DNA of 64,000 nt from JANQPX01 sp041398025 (GTDB lineage Bacteria > Pseudomonadota > Alphaproteobacteria > Geminicoccales > Geminicoccaceae): positions 114,570-178,569 of the forward strand of contig JAWKVM010000010.1 of the NCBI GenBank assembly GCA_041398025.1. The letters run 5' to 3'. Shown piece by piece: positions 25,713-34,888 of the stretch. How positions within the stretch are numbered: position 1 is the first letter of the stretch; every line of letters begins with the position of its first letter. The translations under genes were made by a program, and so were the position numbers. Under the pieces are notes generated by a model. It saw only the letters and a list, made by a program, of their open reading frames with translations, was not told the origin of the DNA and did no database searches.

Positions 25713-28262
25713 CTAACCCTGCGTCTCCACCACCAGGCAGTCGGCGCCTTCGGCCATGAGACGGTCGCAGATCGTGGCGGCTCTGCGGAAGGAAGAGAGG
25801 GGGCCGATCTGCAGGCGGTGTGCGCCGTCACCGTCGATGGTGCTGGTTTCGATCCGGTGGGGAAAGGGGGCGAGCAGATCCGGATAGCGGGTGCGGTAGG
25901 TCTGCCAGGCAGCTTCGGCCTCGGCCCTGGTGGGCAGGGAGGCGAGCTGGATCATGTAGTCTGGATCGGCGCCGGCCGTCGCTGACGGCTTGGCCACGGG
26001 CGGCTTTGCGGGTGCCGGCTCGATCGCGGCGTCGACATCCTCATACTCGCGAAAGGGATCGGTGATCTTGGTCTGCAGGGGGGCGACGGCGCGCAGGCGC
26101 TTCTTCAGCTCGTCGGTCGCCGCCACCGCCGAGCGCGAATCGGGCAGCACCTTGGGCGTGATCAGGATCAGCAGCTCGGTGCGTTCCTTCCTGTTGGTGG
26201 TGCTGCCGAACAGCCAGCCGATCACTGGAATGTTCGAGAGGATGGGGATGCCGGCGCGCACCACGTCGACATCGTCCTGGATGAGCCCGCCGAGCGCCAC
26301 CGTCTGATCGCTGTCGACCGCGACGGTGGTGCCGACGCGGCGCTGGGCGATGGTCGGCGAATCGATGCCCGATGTGGTGGTGCGCACCACGTCGCTGACC
26401 TCCTGCTGGATGTCGAGCACCACCAGGCCGCTGGCGTTGACCCGGGGCGTCACGTTCAGGATGACGCCGGTCTGGCGCTGCTCCACGGTATTGACGGTGC
26501 GCGCGTCGACGGTGTCGAGTCCGACCGCCTGCTGGGTGACGATCGGCACCTCGTCGCCGACCTCGAGCTGGGCGGTCTGATTGTCCAGCACCAGGATCTG
26601 CGGCGAGGAGATGACGTTGACGTCGGAGACGCTCTCCAGCGCATCGATCACCACACGCACGTCACCGGAGGAGAGAATGCCGGAAAAGCCGGGGAAGAAG
26701 GGTTGGACGCTGCCGTTCGCGCGCTCGCTGAGCGTGAAGTCGGTCCGGCCGGAATTGAAGAACCACTGGATGCCGTAGGTGAGCTCGTCGCGCAGCGTCA
26801 CCTCGGCGATGGTCGCCTCGAGCAGCACCTGCAGCGGCGGCCGGTCGAGTTCGCGAAGGGCCGCTTCGATGTTGCGGTAGTCCTTGGGCGACGCCTTGAT
26901 CAAGAGGGAGTTGTTAGCCTCGTCGGCGACGATCTTGGTGCCGGCATTCTCCTGCCCCTGGGTGAGGTCGCGCAGTTCGGCGGACCCTTCCTGAGCGCGC
27001 CGTCCCGACCGTTCGGGCCGGCGGCGTCCGGTCGCGTCCTGACGCCCCTGCTCGTTCAGATTTGCTTCGGGGTCAGCGTCCGGCGACAGCAGCGAGGAGC
27101 GCAGCTCGACCGGCTCGAGGCCGGGCGCCAGCAGCGGATCCGCCCCGATCGCCGTGCTGCGTATGTCGAACAGCTCGCCCAGCACCGAAGCGAGATCGGC
27201 GGCGCGGCCGTTCTGCACGGGATAGACGTAGATCTGGTCCTCATCCCCCTCGCCCACCTTGTCGAGACGGCCGATCCAGGTCTCGGCACGCTGCAGCAAA
27301 GCGGGGTCCTGGGCGATCACCAAAAGCGCACTCAGACGGTCGATCGGCACGAAGCGCACCGGATCGCCGGGCGCACCGCCGTCCTCGCTGGTGGCGAACA
27401 CCTGATCGAGCTCGAGCACCAGGTCCGCGGGCTGGACGCGCTCCAGCGGGTAGAAGCCGAAGGACATGCCGGCCATCCAGTCGACGTCGAACATCTCGAT
27501 CAGGTCGCTCGTCGTCGCGATCTGATCGGCCGAGCCGGTGATCAGCAGCGTGTTGCGATCGGGATCGGCCTGGACCGCCCCTCGATTGGCGACGAAAGGC
27601 TGCAGCAGCTCGGCGAGCTGGGTCGAGGAGGCGTAGCGCAGCGGCGCCACCAGAAGACCGGTCCCCGGCCTGCCTGCTTTCAGGCCGAGGCGCGTGCTCG
27701 GTCTGCCGCCAGCGCTCGCAGCCTGATCGCGTGGCAGGACATGAAACAGCCCCCTCTTCTCGATCAGGGCAGCGCCGTTCGCTTCCAGCACCGAGGACAA
27801 AAGCGGCAGGATCTCTTTCGCCGGCACGGGGCGGCTGGTTCGAATGGTGATGCTGCCGGTGACCGCGGGGTCGATCACGTAATTGGCGCCAAGAGCGTCT
27901 TCCAGGACCAGGCGCACCACTTCGCGGATATCCGCATCGACAACGTTCAGCGTGATGTCGCCGGCATCGTCCAGCACCACCGCGCCGTCGGGAAGAGAGG
28001 CCGGCTGCCCGATCAGGCGGCCGGTGCCCTGGTCGACGAATTTCTGGAGCTTGGGTGATCGATCGGCCTTGGCCTGATCGGCGAACAGCGTCTTCGGCCC
28101 GGCCGGCTCGGCGGTCGTCCCGGTTTCACCGCTGCCTGTCGACGACGGCGATTCGAACCAGCTGCCCGCGCGGCCGTGATCACGCCCCTGGTCCTGGCTG
28201 CAGCCGGCCAGGCCGCACAGGGGGAGAAGCAGAACAGCGACCTTACGTGACATGGAGCACAT
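25713..28262 (-). CDS. gspD: Type II secretin GspD, predicted lipoprotein with a C-terminal SPOR domain
   Basis: The 849-residue outer-membrane secretin begins with a lipoprotein signal (VAVLLLPLCGLAGC, lipid-accepting Cys21). N0 starts near DDAGDITLNVVDADIREVV, and three N1-N3 modules follow, the last with a long acidic/Arg-rich insertion (about 385-430). The secretin core has SSPQILVLDNQTAQLEVG and ends with IPILSNIPVIGWLFGS. After a Pro/Ala linker, residues about 767-849 form a SPOR-type domain (DYMIQLASLPTRAEAEAAW ... HRLQIGPLSSFRRAATICDRL). It is convergent with gspK and transcribed alone. ATG 28253 is an alternative start. No gspS pilotin gene is seen. Confidence 0.93.
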   Translation of the reverse strand: MCSMSRKVAVLLLPLCGLAGCSQDQGRDHGRAGSWFESPSSTGSGETGTTAEPAGPKTLFADQAKADRSPKLQKFVDQGTGRLIGQPASLPDGAVVLDDAGDITLNVVDADIREVVRLVLEDALGANYVIDPAVTGSITIRTSRPVPAKEILPLLSSVLEANGAALIEKRGLFHVLPRDQAASAGGRPSTRLGLKAGRPGTGLLVAPLRYASSTQLAELLQPFVANRGAVQADPDRNTLLITGSADQIATTSDLIEMFDVDWMAGMSFGFYPLERVQPADLVLELDQVFATSEDGGAPGDPVRFVPIDRLSALLVIAQDPALLQRAETWIGRLDKVGEGDEDQIYVYPVQNGRAADLASVLGELFDIRSTAIGADPLLAPGLEPVELRSSLLSPDADPEANLNEQGRQDATGRRRPERSGRRAQEGSAELRDLTQGQENAGTKIVADEANNSLLIKASPKDYRNIEAALRELDRPPLQVLLEATIAEVTLRDELTYGIQWFFNSGRTDFTLSERANGSVQPFFPGFSGILSSGDVRVVIDALESVSDVNVISSPQILVLDNQTAQLEVGDEVPIVTQQAVGLDTVDARTVNTVEQRQTGVILNVTPRVNASGLVVLDIQQEVSDVVRTTTSGIDSPTIAQRRVGTTVAVDSDQTVALGGLIQDDVDVVRAGIPILSNIPVIGWLFGSTTNRKERTELLILITPKVLPDSRSAVAATDELKKRLRAVAPLQTKITDPFREYEDVDAAIEPAPAKPPVAKPSATAGADPDYMIQLASLPTRAEAEAAWQTYRTRYPDLLAPFPHRIETSTIDGDGAHRLQIGPLSSFRRAATICDRLMAEGADCLVVETQG

Positions 28263-28424
28263 GGTGAGTTCGAAATGCTGTTGCCCGAATCCGCGGGCCA
28301 GTTTCTACATCATCACCAAGGACTTTGATACGGGGCGATGCCGGATATGGCCTCTCATATAGCATTTGTCAGATCGCACCTACGCGCTGGAAGTCGCGGC
28401 CAGCGGTCTTTTTAGAACAACCTT

Positions 28425-28453
28425 TTGACGAAAAACAACAAGAATAATATAAC
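28425..28453 (+). promoter_or_regulatory. Strong sigma-70-like promoter with no clear gene
   Basis: TTGACG (28425-28430), exactly 17 bp, then TATAAC (28448-28453), inside an AT-rich island of the otherwise gene-free stretch 28263-28681. It points toward the 3' end of the aminotransferase gene. No convincing coding frame starts downstream, so it could drive a small RNA. On the opposite strand the same island may supply the gspD promoter. Confidence 0.4.
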
Positions 28454-28681
28454 TTATAGTTGATTTCTTGCTCCCGTTCTCTTGCCACCACATGTCCAGG
28501 CCCGTTCCCGATCAGATCCGATCGGCCTGCACGCCCTTTCCCTCTGCGTTCGCCGCATGTCCCCGTCGATCAAACGGTGCCGCCCGATCGGCAAAAGCCC
28601 CGGGCTTCCCGCTCCGACAAGTCCGCATACCGCCGTGCAGCGAACGCGGTCGGCGATGCCCCCCCAAAATCCATGAGGTGG

Positions 28682-30007
28682 TCACACCACCAGTGCCGAA
28701 TCAATCGCCTGGGCGAGGCGGTCGGTGATGGTTTCGAGATCGGCGTCGGTGACGATGAAGGGCGGGGCGAGAAGGACGTGGTCACCGCTCTGGCCATCGA
28801 TCGTGCCGCCCATGGGGTAGCACATCAGGCCCCGTGCCATGGCTTCCCGCTTGATCCTGACGTTCACCTTCAGCTCCGGCGCAAACGGCACCTTGGTGGC
28901 GCGGTCCTGGACCAGCTCCAGGCCCCAGAACAGGCCGCGGCCGCGGATGTCGCCGACCCCGGGGTGATCGCCGAAGCGCTGGCGTAGAAGGGTCTCGAAC
29001 ACCCTGCCCTGCTCGGCGACGCGCGCGACCAGCCCTTCCTCCTCGACGATCCGCTGCACGGCAAGGGCTGCGGCGCAGGCGAGCGGGTGGCCGATATAGG
29101 TGTGGCCGTGCTGGAAGAAGCCGCTGCCGCCCGTTATCGCCTCGAAGATTTTCGTGGACACCAGAGTCGCGCCAACTGGCTGGTAGCCAGCGCCGAGGCC
29201 CTTGGCGATCATCACCAGATCCGGGCGCACACCCTCCTGCTCAGAGGCGAACAGCGTGCCGGTGCGCCCCATGCCGCACATCACCTCGTCCAGGATCAGC
29301 AGCACGCCATGGCGGTCGCAGACTTCGCGCATCGCCCTGAAATAGCCCGGCACCGGCGGCACCGCGCCGAGCGTCGCGCCGACCACGGGCTCGGCGACGA
29401 AGCCGATCACCGACTGGCTGCCCTGCGCCCGGATCGCCGCGTCGAGCTCGTCCGCGAGCCGTCGCACGTAGTCCGCGTCGGACTCGCCCGCCTCCCGGCC
29501 GCGATAGGCATAGCAGGGGCTGACATGGGTGACGTCGATCAAAAGCGGCTCGAACTGCCGGCGGCGCCAGGCATTGCCGCCGAGGGCCAGCGCACCCAGG
29601 GTATTGCCATGATAGCTCTGCCGGCGCGCGATGAAGTGACGGCGCTCCGGCTGACCGATCTCCAGGAAATACTGGCGGGCGAGCTTCATCGCGGCTTCGG
29701 TCGCCTCGGAGCCGCCGGAGACGAAATAGACCTGGCCGATGCCTTCGGGTGCACGCTCGATCAGGTGATCGGCCAGCGCTTCGGCGGGCTCCGAGGTGAA
29801 GAACGCGGTGTGCGCATAGGCCATCCGGTCGAGTTCCGCCTTCATGGCCTCGATCACCTTCGGATGGTTGTGGCCGAGACAGGAGACCGCGGCGCCGCCG
29901 CAGGCATCCAGGTAGCGTTTGCCGTCGCGGTCGACGATCTCGATCCCCTCGCCGCCCACGGCCATGGGATAGGCGAGACGGGGCTGACGGTGGAAAACGC
30001 GGGTCAT
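28682..30007 (-). CDS. Class III (fold type I) PLP-dependent aminotransferase
   Basis: The 441-residue enzyme belongs to the omega-aminotransferase family. The PLP phosphate is bound by VSGGSEATEAAMKLAR and the ring Asp is in LILDEVMCGMGRTG. The catalytic Lys is in MIAKGLGAGYQPVGA. Typical substrates are terminal amines such as beta-alanine, GABA, putrescine or taurine with pyruvate or 2-oxoglutarate as acceptor. The neighbouring amine oxidase fits amine breakdown. The frame extends upstream to 30190, but ATG 30007 (MTRVFHRQP) gives the normal N-terminus. The gene is divergent from the P450 gene. Confidence 0.86.
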   Translation of the reverse strand: MTRVFHRQPRLAYPMAVGGEGIEIVDRDGKRYLDACGGAAVSCLGHNHPKVIEAMKAELDRMAYAHTAFFTSEPAEALADHLIERAPEGIGQVYFVSGGSEATEAAMKLARQYFLEIGQPERRHFIARRQSYHGNTLGALALGGNAWRRRQFEPLLIDVTHVSPCYAYRGREAGESDADYVRRLADELDAAIRAQGSQSVIGFVAEPVVGATLGAVPPVPGYFRAMREVCDRHGVLLILDEVMCGMGRTGTLFASEQEGVRPDLVMIAKGLGAGYQPVGATLVSTKIFEAITGGSGFFQHGHTYIGHPLACAAALAVQRIVEEEGLVARVAEQGRVFETLLRQRFGDHPGVGDIRGRGLFWGLELVQDRATKVPFAPELKVNVRIKREAMARGLMCYPMGGTIDGQSGDHVLLAPPFIVTDADLETITDRLAQAIDSALVV

Positions 30008-30216
30008 GGCGTATCTTGTCCTTCGCGGTGGGAGGCCGTCTGTCGGGCCACGGAGCGGCCCCATCTTGCGGCCCCTGGCATGGCGGTCAAGCGTTGTTCG
30101 CGCCGTGGCTGCCATGCCTGTTCGAGCCTCTACCAGCGCGCCGGCCAGTCGATCGATCGTTCCCATCATGCTATCATCATGGTCCCGCACCTCCCGACGC
30201 CGGCCCGGCTCCGTCC

Positions 30217-31413
30217 ATGCTCGACCTCAAAGCGCTGCCCGACGACTTCCTGGACGACCCCCACCCGCATTATGCGCGTCTTCGCGAGAGCATGCCGGTC
30301 TGCGCGCAGCCGGACGGCTCGTTCCTGCTGTCCCGTTTCGCCGACCTGGACGCCATCTACCGGGACACGGCGCGCTTCATCTCCGACAAGAAGGCGGTGT
30401 TCGGCCCGAAATACGGCGAGCACGCCCCTCTGTTCGAGCATCACACCACCTCGCTGGTGTTCAACGATCCGCCGCTGCACACGCGGGTGCGCCATGCGCT
30501 GACATCGGCCATGACGCCGCGCGCGCTGGCGCAGATGGAGCCCGGGCTGATCGCCCTGGTCGAGCGGCTGCTGGATGCCATGGCCGGACGGGACGCGGTC
30601 GATCTGATCGAGACGTTCGCCGGCGCCATCCCGGTGGAGGTGATCGGCAATCTCCTCGGCATTCCGAAAGACGAGCGCGGCCCCCTGCGCGGCTGGTCGC
30701 TCGCCATTCTGGGAGCGCTGGAGCCGCAGCTGACACCCGAGCAGGAGGCGGCCGGCAACGACGCGGTCATGGCGTTCAAGGCCTATCTGCAGGACGTGGT
30801 CGCCGAGCGCAGAACGCATCCCGGCGATCCGGAAACCGACGTGCTGACCCGGCTCATTCAGACCGAGGGCGGCGCTCTTTCCGAGGTCGAGCTCTTGCAG
30901 AACTGCATCTTCATCCTGAACGCCGGCCATGAGACCACCACCAATCTGATCGGCAATGCGCTCTGGCTTCTCGACCGGAATCGGGAGGTCCGCGCCCGCC
31001 TTCTGGCCGAGCCGGAACTGATGGGCAGCGCGGTGGACGAGTTCCTGCGGCTCGAAAGCCCGAACCAGTTCGGCAACCGTCTGACCAGCGAGGCGGTCGA
31101 TCTTCACGGCGTCACCATTCCGGCGGGCAGCGATCTGCATCTCTGCATCGGCGCCGCCAATCGCGACCCGCGCGTGTTCGATGCGCCCGATCAGCTCAGG
31201 CTCGACCGCCGCCCCAGCCGTCATCTGGCCTTTGCAGGCGGCCCTCACACCTGCGTCGGCCTCAGCCTCGCGCGCATGGAGGGCAGGATCGCGGTCGGCC
31301 GCTTTCTCGAACGCTACCCGGACTATGCGCTCGCGGGTGGCAGCGAGCGCAGCCGCCGCATCCGCTTTCGCGGCTTTGCCCGCCTGCCCGTCAGGCTCCA
31401 GGCTCCAGCCTGA
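30217..31413 (+). CDS. Bacterial cytochrome P450
   Basis: The 398-residue soluble monooxygenase has the I-helix oxygen-activation motif AGHETT (236-241), an ExxR-type motif in EFLRLESPNQ, and the heme-binding loop FAGGPHTCVG with thiolate ligand Cys346. The length and lack of a membrane anchor are typical of bacterial class I P450s, which need a ferredoxin and reductase. Neither is encoded nearby. It lies 138 bp upstream of the copper amine oxidase on the same strand. The substrate is unknown. ATG 30217 was chosen because the upstream frame is Pro/Arg-rich and not P450-like. Confidence 0.9.
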   Translation: MLDLKALPDDFLDDPHPHYARLRESMPVCAQPDGSFLLSRFADLDAIYRDTARFISDKKAVFGPKYGEHAPLFEHHTTSLVFNDPPLHTRVRHALTSAMTPRALAQMEPGLIALVERLLDAMAGRDAVDLIETFAGAIPVEVIGNLLGIPKDERGPLRGWSLAILGALEPQLTPEQEAAGNDAVMAFKAYLQDVVAERRTHPGDPETDVLTRLIQTEGGALSEVELLQNCIFILNAGHETTTNLIGNALWLLDRNREVRARLLAEPELMGSAVDEFLRLESPNQFGNRLTSEAVDLHGVTIPAGSDLHLCIGAANRDPRVFDAPDQLRLDRRPSRHLAFAGGPHTCVGLSLARMEGRIAVGRFLERYPDYALAGGSERSRRIRFRGFARLPVRLQAPA

Positions 31414-31550
31414 ACGGCTTGTCATCGCCATGAATTTTCGGTCTGGTGGAAAGGATGCCTGGGGTCGCCGGCCCCGGCCGCCTGCCGTCACGCCTGGCGC
31501 TAGCGGCGACAACAACATGGTGCGGATCTTCCGCACCGGGAGGAAGTGAC

Positions 31551-33506
31551 ATGGCAGCCGACAGCGTGGACATGGAGAAAGGCGCGCGCGCGGCGTCCGC
31601 CGAGGCAGCGGTGCGGCATCCGCTCGAGCCGCTGACCAGAGACGAAATCGCCAGGGTCTCGGCGATCGTGCGCGCGGACATGGCCGAGCTTGGCGAGGCG
31701 CTTCGCTTCGAGATGATCGAGCTTCTGGAGCCGCCCAAGGCCGAGGTGCGCGCGTTCAGGCCGGGAGACGCCATGACCCGCAGCGCCAGGGTCAACGTCT
31801 ATCGCACCGGCAGCGTCGGCGTCTGGCGCCTGACCGTCTCGCTCGACCACGCGACGGTGCTGACCAGGACGCATCTCGCCGATGCCTGCCCGATGATCCA
31901 GCTCGAGGAATTCATGCAGATCGAAGACGCGGTCAAGCGGGACCCGCGCTTCATCGAGGCCTGCGCCAAGCGCGGCCTCTCCGACATGGCGCTGATCTGC
32001 GTCGACCCCTGGTCCGCCGGCAATTTCGGGGTGCCGGGCGAAGAGGGCCGGCATCTCAGCCACACCTTCTGCTCGGTGCGTTCGAGCGCGCATGACAATC
32101 TCTACGCCCATCCGATCGAAGGGCTGAACGCGGTCGTCGACATCAAGACCATGGAGGTCATCCGCGTCGACGATCACGGGATCACGCCCGTGCCCGCGAA
32201 GGACGTCAACTTCGATCGGGAATTCCTGAAGGAAGCGCCGAGGTCGGACCTGAAGCCGATCAATGTCGAGCAGCCGGAAGGGGTCAGCTTCGAGATGGAC
32301 GGCAAGCGCATCCGCTGGCACGACTGGTCGATCCTGATCGGCTTCAACGCACGCGAAGCGATCACCCTGCACGACATCAGCTTCGCCGATCGACCGGTGT
32401 GCTACCGTGCGTCGCTTGCCGAAATGGCGATCCCCTATGGCAGTCCGCGCGCACCGCATTACCGGAAGAACGTGTTCGACGTCGGCGAATACGGTATCGG
32501 CAAGCTCGCCAATTCGCTCGAGCTCGGCTGCGACTGTCTGGGTGCCATCCACTATCTCGATGGCTGGATCAGCGACATCAACGGCGATCCCATGTGCATC
32601 AGGAACGCCATCTGCATCCATGAGGAGGATTACGGCATCCTCTGGAAGCACTGGGATTTCCGCACGGACCGGACCGAGGTGCGGCGCGCACGGCGTCTGG
32701 TCATTTCCTCCATTTCAACTGTCGGGAACTACGAGTACGGCTCCTATTGGTACTTCTATCTGGACGGCACCATGGAGCTGGAGATGAAGGCGACCGGCAT
32801 CATCAACACGGTTGCCTGCGAGCCGGGCAAGCCCGAGAAATACGGTGTCGAGGTCTCGCCGGGCGTGGTCGGTCAGATCCACCAGCATCTGTTCTGCGCG
32901 CGCCTCGACATGGCGGTGGATGGCGACGACAACGCCGTCCTCGAATGCGACACGGTCGCCGAGCCCAGGAGCCCGGACAATCCCCATGGCAACGCCTTCT
33001 ACGTACGGGAAACGAAGCTCGCGACGGAGTGCGGCCGGCCGCGCAAACCGGAAGCCGAGCGCTATTGGACCTTCATCAATCCGAACAAGAAAAACCATGT
33101 CGGCAGGCCGGTCGGCTACAAGCTGGAGCCGCGGAACAGCCTGCAGGTGTTCAACGACATGAGCGCACCCTCGGGCCAGCGCATGGGCTTCGTCAGCAAC
33201 CACCTCTGGGTCACCGCCTATGACCCGGAAGAGCGCTACCCCGCGGGCGAGTTCGTCAATCATTCCGACGGCTCGGACGGCGTGGCCGCCTACGCCGCCA
33301 GGGGGCGCTCGATCGACAATGCCGATCTGGTCGCCTGGCACGTCTTCGGCCTGCACCACCAGCCGCGCCCCGAGGATTTTCCCGTGCAGCCGGTGGTGAC
33401 CACCGGCTTCAAGCTCATGGCGTCGGGCTTTTTCGACCACAACCCGGCCCTGGACCTGCCTTACGACGGCAACAAGGCAAGCTGCCACGCCGACGCCGCA
33501 GATTGA
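31551..33506 (+). CDS. Copper-containing primary amine oxidase (TPQ enzyme)
   Basis: The 651-residue enzyme oxidises primary amines to aldehydes with release of ammonia and hydrogen peroxide. Tyr394 in TVGNYEYGSYW is the residue converted to topaquinone (consensus T-x-x-N-Y-D/E). The copper ligands appear as the His-x-His in GQIHQHLFCARLDM and a later His in FGLHHQPRPEDFPVQP. N2/N3 domains precede the catalytic domain, and no signal peptide is visible, so it is probably cytoplasmic like arthrobacterial histamine/phenylethylamine oxidases. ATG 31551 follows GGGAGGAAGTGAC, a strong Shine-Dalgarno; the upstream frame from 31446 is discarded. Confidence 0.93.
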   Translation: MAADSVDMEKGARAASAEAAVRHPLEPLTRDEIARVSAIVRADMAELGEALRFEMIELLEPPKAEVRAFRPGDAMTRSARVNVYRTGSVGVWRLTVSLDHATVLTRTHLADACPMIQLEEFMQIEDAVKRDPRFIEACAKRGLSDMALICVDPWSAGNFGVPGEEGRHLSHTFCSVRSSAHDNLYAHPIEGLNAVVDIKTMEVIRVDDHGITPVPAKDVNFDREFLKEAPRSDLKPINVEQPEGVSFEMDGKRIRWHDWSILIGFNAREAITLHDISFADRPVCYRASLAEMAIPYGSPRAPHYRKNVFDVGEYGIGKLANSLELGCDCLGAIHYLDGWISDINGDPMCIRNAICIHEEDYGILWKHWDFRTDRTEVRRARRLVISSISTVGNYEYGSYWYFYLDGTMELEMKATGIINTVACEPGKPEKYGVEVSPGVVGQIHQHLFCARLDMAVDGDDNAVLECDTVAEPRSPDNPHGNAFYVRETKLATECGRPRKPEAERYWTFINPNKKNHVGRPVGYKLEPRNSLQVFNDMSAPSGQRMGFVSNHLWVTAYDPEERYPAGEFVNHSDGSDGVAAYAARGRSIDNADLVAWHVFGLHHQPRPEDFPVQPVVTTGFKLMASGFFDHNPALDLPYDGNKASCHADAAD

Positions 33507-33555
33507 TCGGGACCCGCGTGACCGGACCAACCGGGCACGCCCGGGACAGATGCTG

Positions 33556-34242
33556 TCAACGCGTCTCGACGAGCACCGGCGCGGCTGACTCCAGGGCGGC
33601 GATGCTGTCGACCACGCCGTCCGCGCCGAGCTGGTCGGCCGGGACAGCGGCATAGCCGTAAGTGACCACCAGCACCGGAACGCCGGCGGCTCTTGCGGTC
33701 TGCACATCGGTCTCGCTGTCGCCGACATAGAGAGCCTGGCCCGGATCGACGGCGAGCGTGTCGAGACAGGCGAGCAATGGGGCAGGATCCGGTTTTTTTG
33801 CAGCGCAGCTATCGCCGCCGATGACCACGTCGAAGAACACGGCGAGGCCGAGCTGATCGAGGATGGCGCGGGAGAGCGCTTCCGGCTTGTTGGTGCAGAT
33901 GCCGAGACGAAGGCCGTCGGCTTTCAGCGCATTCAGGCCTTCGATCACGCCGGGGAAGGTGCGGGAGAGCACGGCGGCTTTTCGGGCGTAGCTGTCGGCG
34001 AAGCGGGCCACCGTTTCATCGAAGTCGTCGCCTGCGAGCGGGGCCTGCCGATGACGATAGGCACGCTCCACCAGCTTGGCGACGCCGTTGCCGATGAAGG
34101 AGGTGACGAGCGGAAGGTCGAGCGGCGCCAGGCCGTCCTCGGCCAGGACCCGGTTGATCGCCACCCGGATGTCCGGGGCGCTGTCGATCAGCGTGCCGTC
34201 GAGATCGAAGACGACGGCGTCGTAGGCCTGGATTGCCTTCAC
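33556..34242 (-). CDS. cbbZ: Phosphoglycolate phosphatase (CbbZ/Gph)
   Basis: The 228-residue HAD-superfamily phosphatase carries motif I DLDGTLIDSAPD, motif II CTNKPEALS, and motif III/IV KKPDPAPLL ... YVGDSETDVQTARAAG. It removes phosphate from 2-phosphoglycolate, the product of RuBisCO oxygenation, which fits its place as the last gene of the cbb operon. The start overlaps the rpe stop by 4 bp. It is convergent with the amine oxidase. Confidence 0.92.
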   Translation of the reverse strand: MKAIQAYDAVVFDLDGTLIDSAPDIRVAINRVLAEDGLAPLDLPLVTSFIGNGVAKLVERAYRHRQAPLAGDDFDETVARFADSYARKAAVLSRTFPGVIEGLNALKADGLRLGICTNKPEALSRAILDQLGLAVFFDVVIGGDSCAAKKPDPAPLLACLDTLAVDPGQALYVGDSETDVQTARAAGVPVLVVTYGYAAVPADQLGADGVVDSIAALESAAPVLVETR

Positions 34243-34886
34243 GGCCTCAAGGCGGCGATCGCCCGGGCGTAGTCGTCGCGATTGAAGATCGCGGAGCCCG
34301 CGACCAGGACGTCGGCGCCGGCCTCGGCCACCAGGGGCGCCGTCTCGGCGTTGATGCCGCCGTCGACCTCGATGTGGATCGGGCGATCCGCGATCAGCTC
34401 GCGAAGGTCACGCAGCTTGTCGAGCATCGCCGAGATGAACTTCTGGCCGCCGAAGCCGGGATTGACGGTCATCACCAGGATCAGGTCAAGTCTGTCCAGG
34501 ACATGCGCGACAGCGCTGATTGGGGTTGCCGGACAGATCGACACGCCGGCCTCCTTGCCGAGCCCCTTGATCATCTGCAGCGAGCGGTCGAGATGCGGCC
34601 CCGCCTCCGCATGCACCGTAATCAAGTCGGCGCCCGCGTTCGCAAACGCCTCGATGAAGGGGTCGGCGGGCTCGATCATCAGGTGGCAGTCGAATTTTTT
34701 GGACGAGCAATGGCGGATCGACTTCACCACGTCGGGGCCGAAGGTGATGTTGGGGACGAAATGGCCGTCCATGATGTCGAGATGAATCCAGTCAGCACCC
34801 GCCTCGTCCACGGCTTTGACCTCCTCGCCAAGCCTGGAGAAATCGGCGGAGAGGATCGAGGGGGCGACGAGGGTCGGCCGGGTCAT
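34239..34886 (-). CDS. cbbE: Ribulose-phosphate 3-epimerase (CbbE/Rpe)
   Basis: The 215-residue TIM-barrel epimerase converts xylulose 5-phosphate to ribulose 5-phosphate in RuBP regeneration. Catalytic and metal-binding segments are visible: APSILSADFSRLG, HLDIMDGHFVPNITFG, CHLMIEP, LVMTVNPGFGGQ and EVDGGINAETA. It is the seventh gene of the cbb operon, 2 bp from cbbX and overlapping cbbZ. Confidence 0.94.
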   Translation of the reverse strand: MTRPTLVAPSILSADFSRLGEEVKAVDEAGADWIHLDIMDGHFVPNITFGPDVVKSIRHCSSKKFDCHLMIEPADPFIEAFANAGADLITVHAEAGPHLDRSLQMIKGLGKEAGVSICPATPISAVAHVLDRLDLILVMTVNPGFGGQKFISAMLDKLRDLRELIADRPIHIEVDGGINAETAPLVAEAGADVLVAGSAIFNRDDYARAIAALRP

Positions 34887-34888
34887 GG

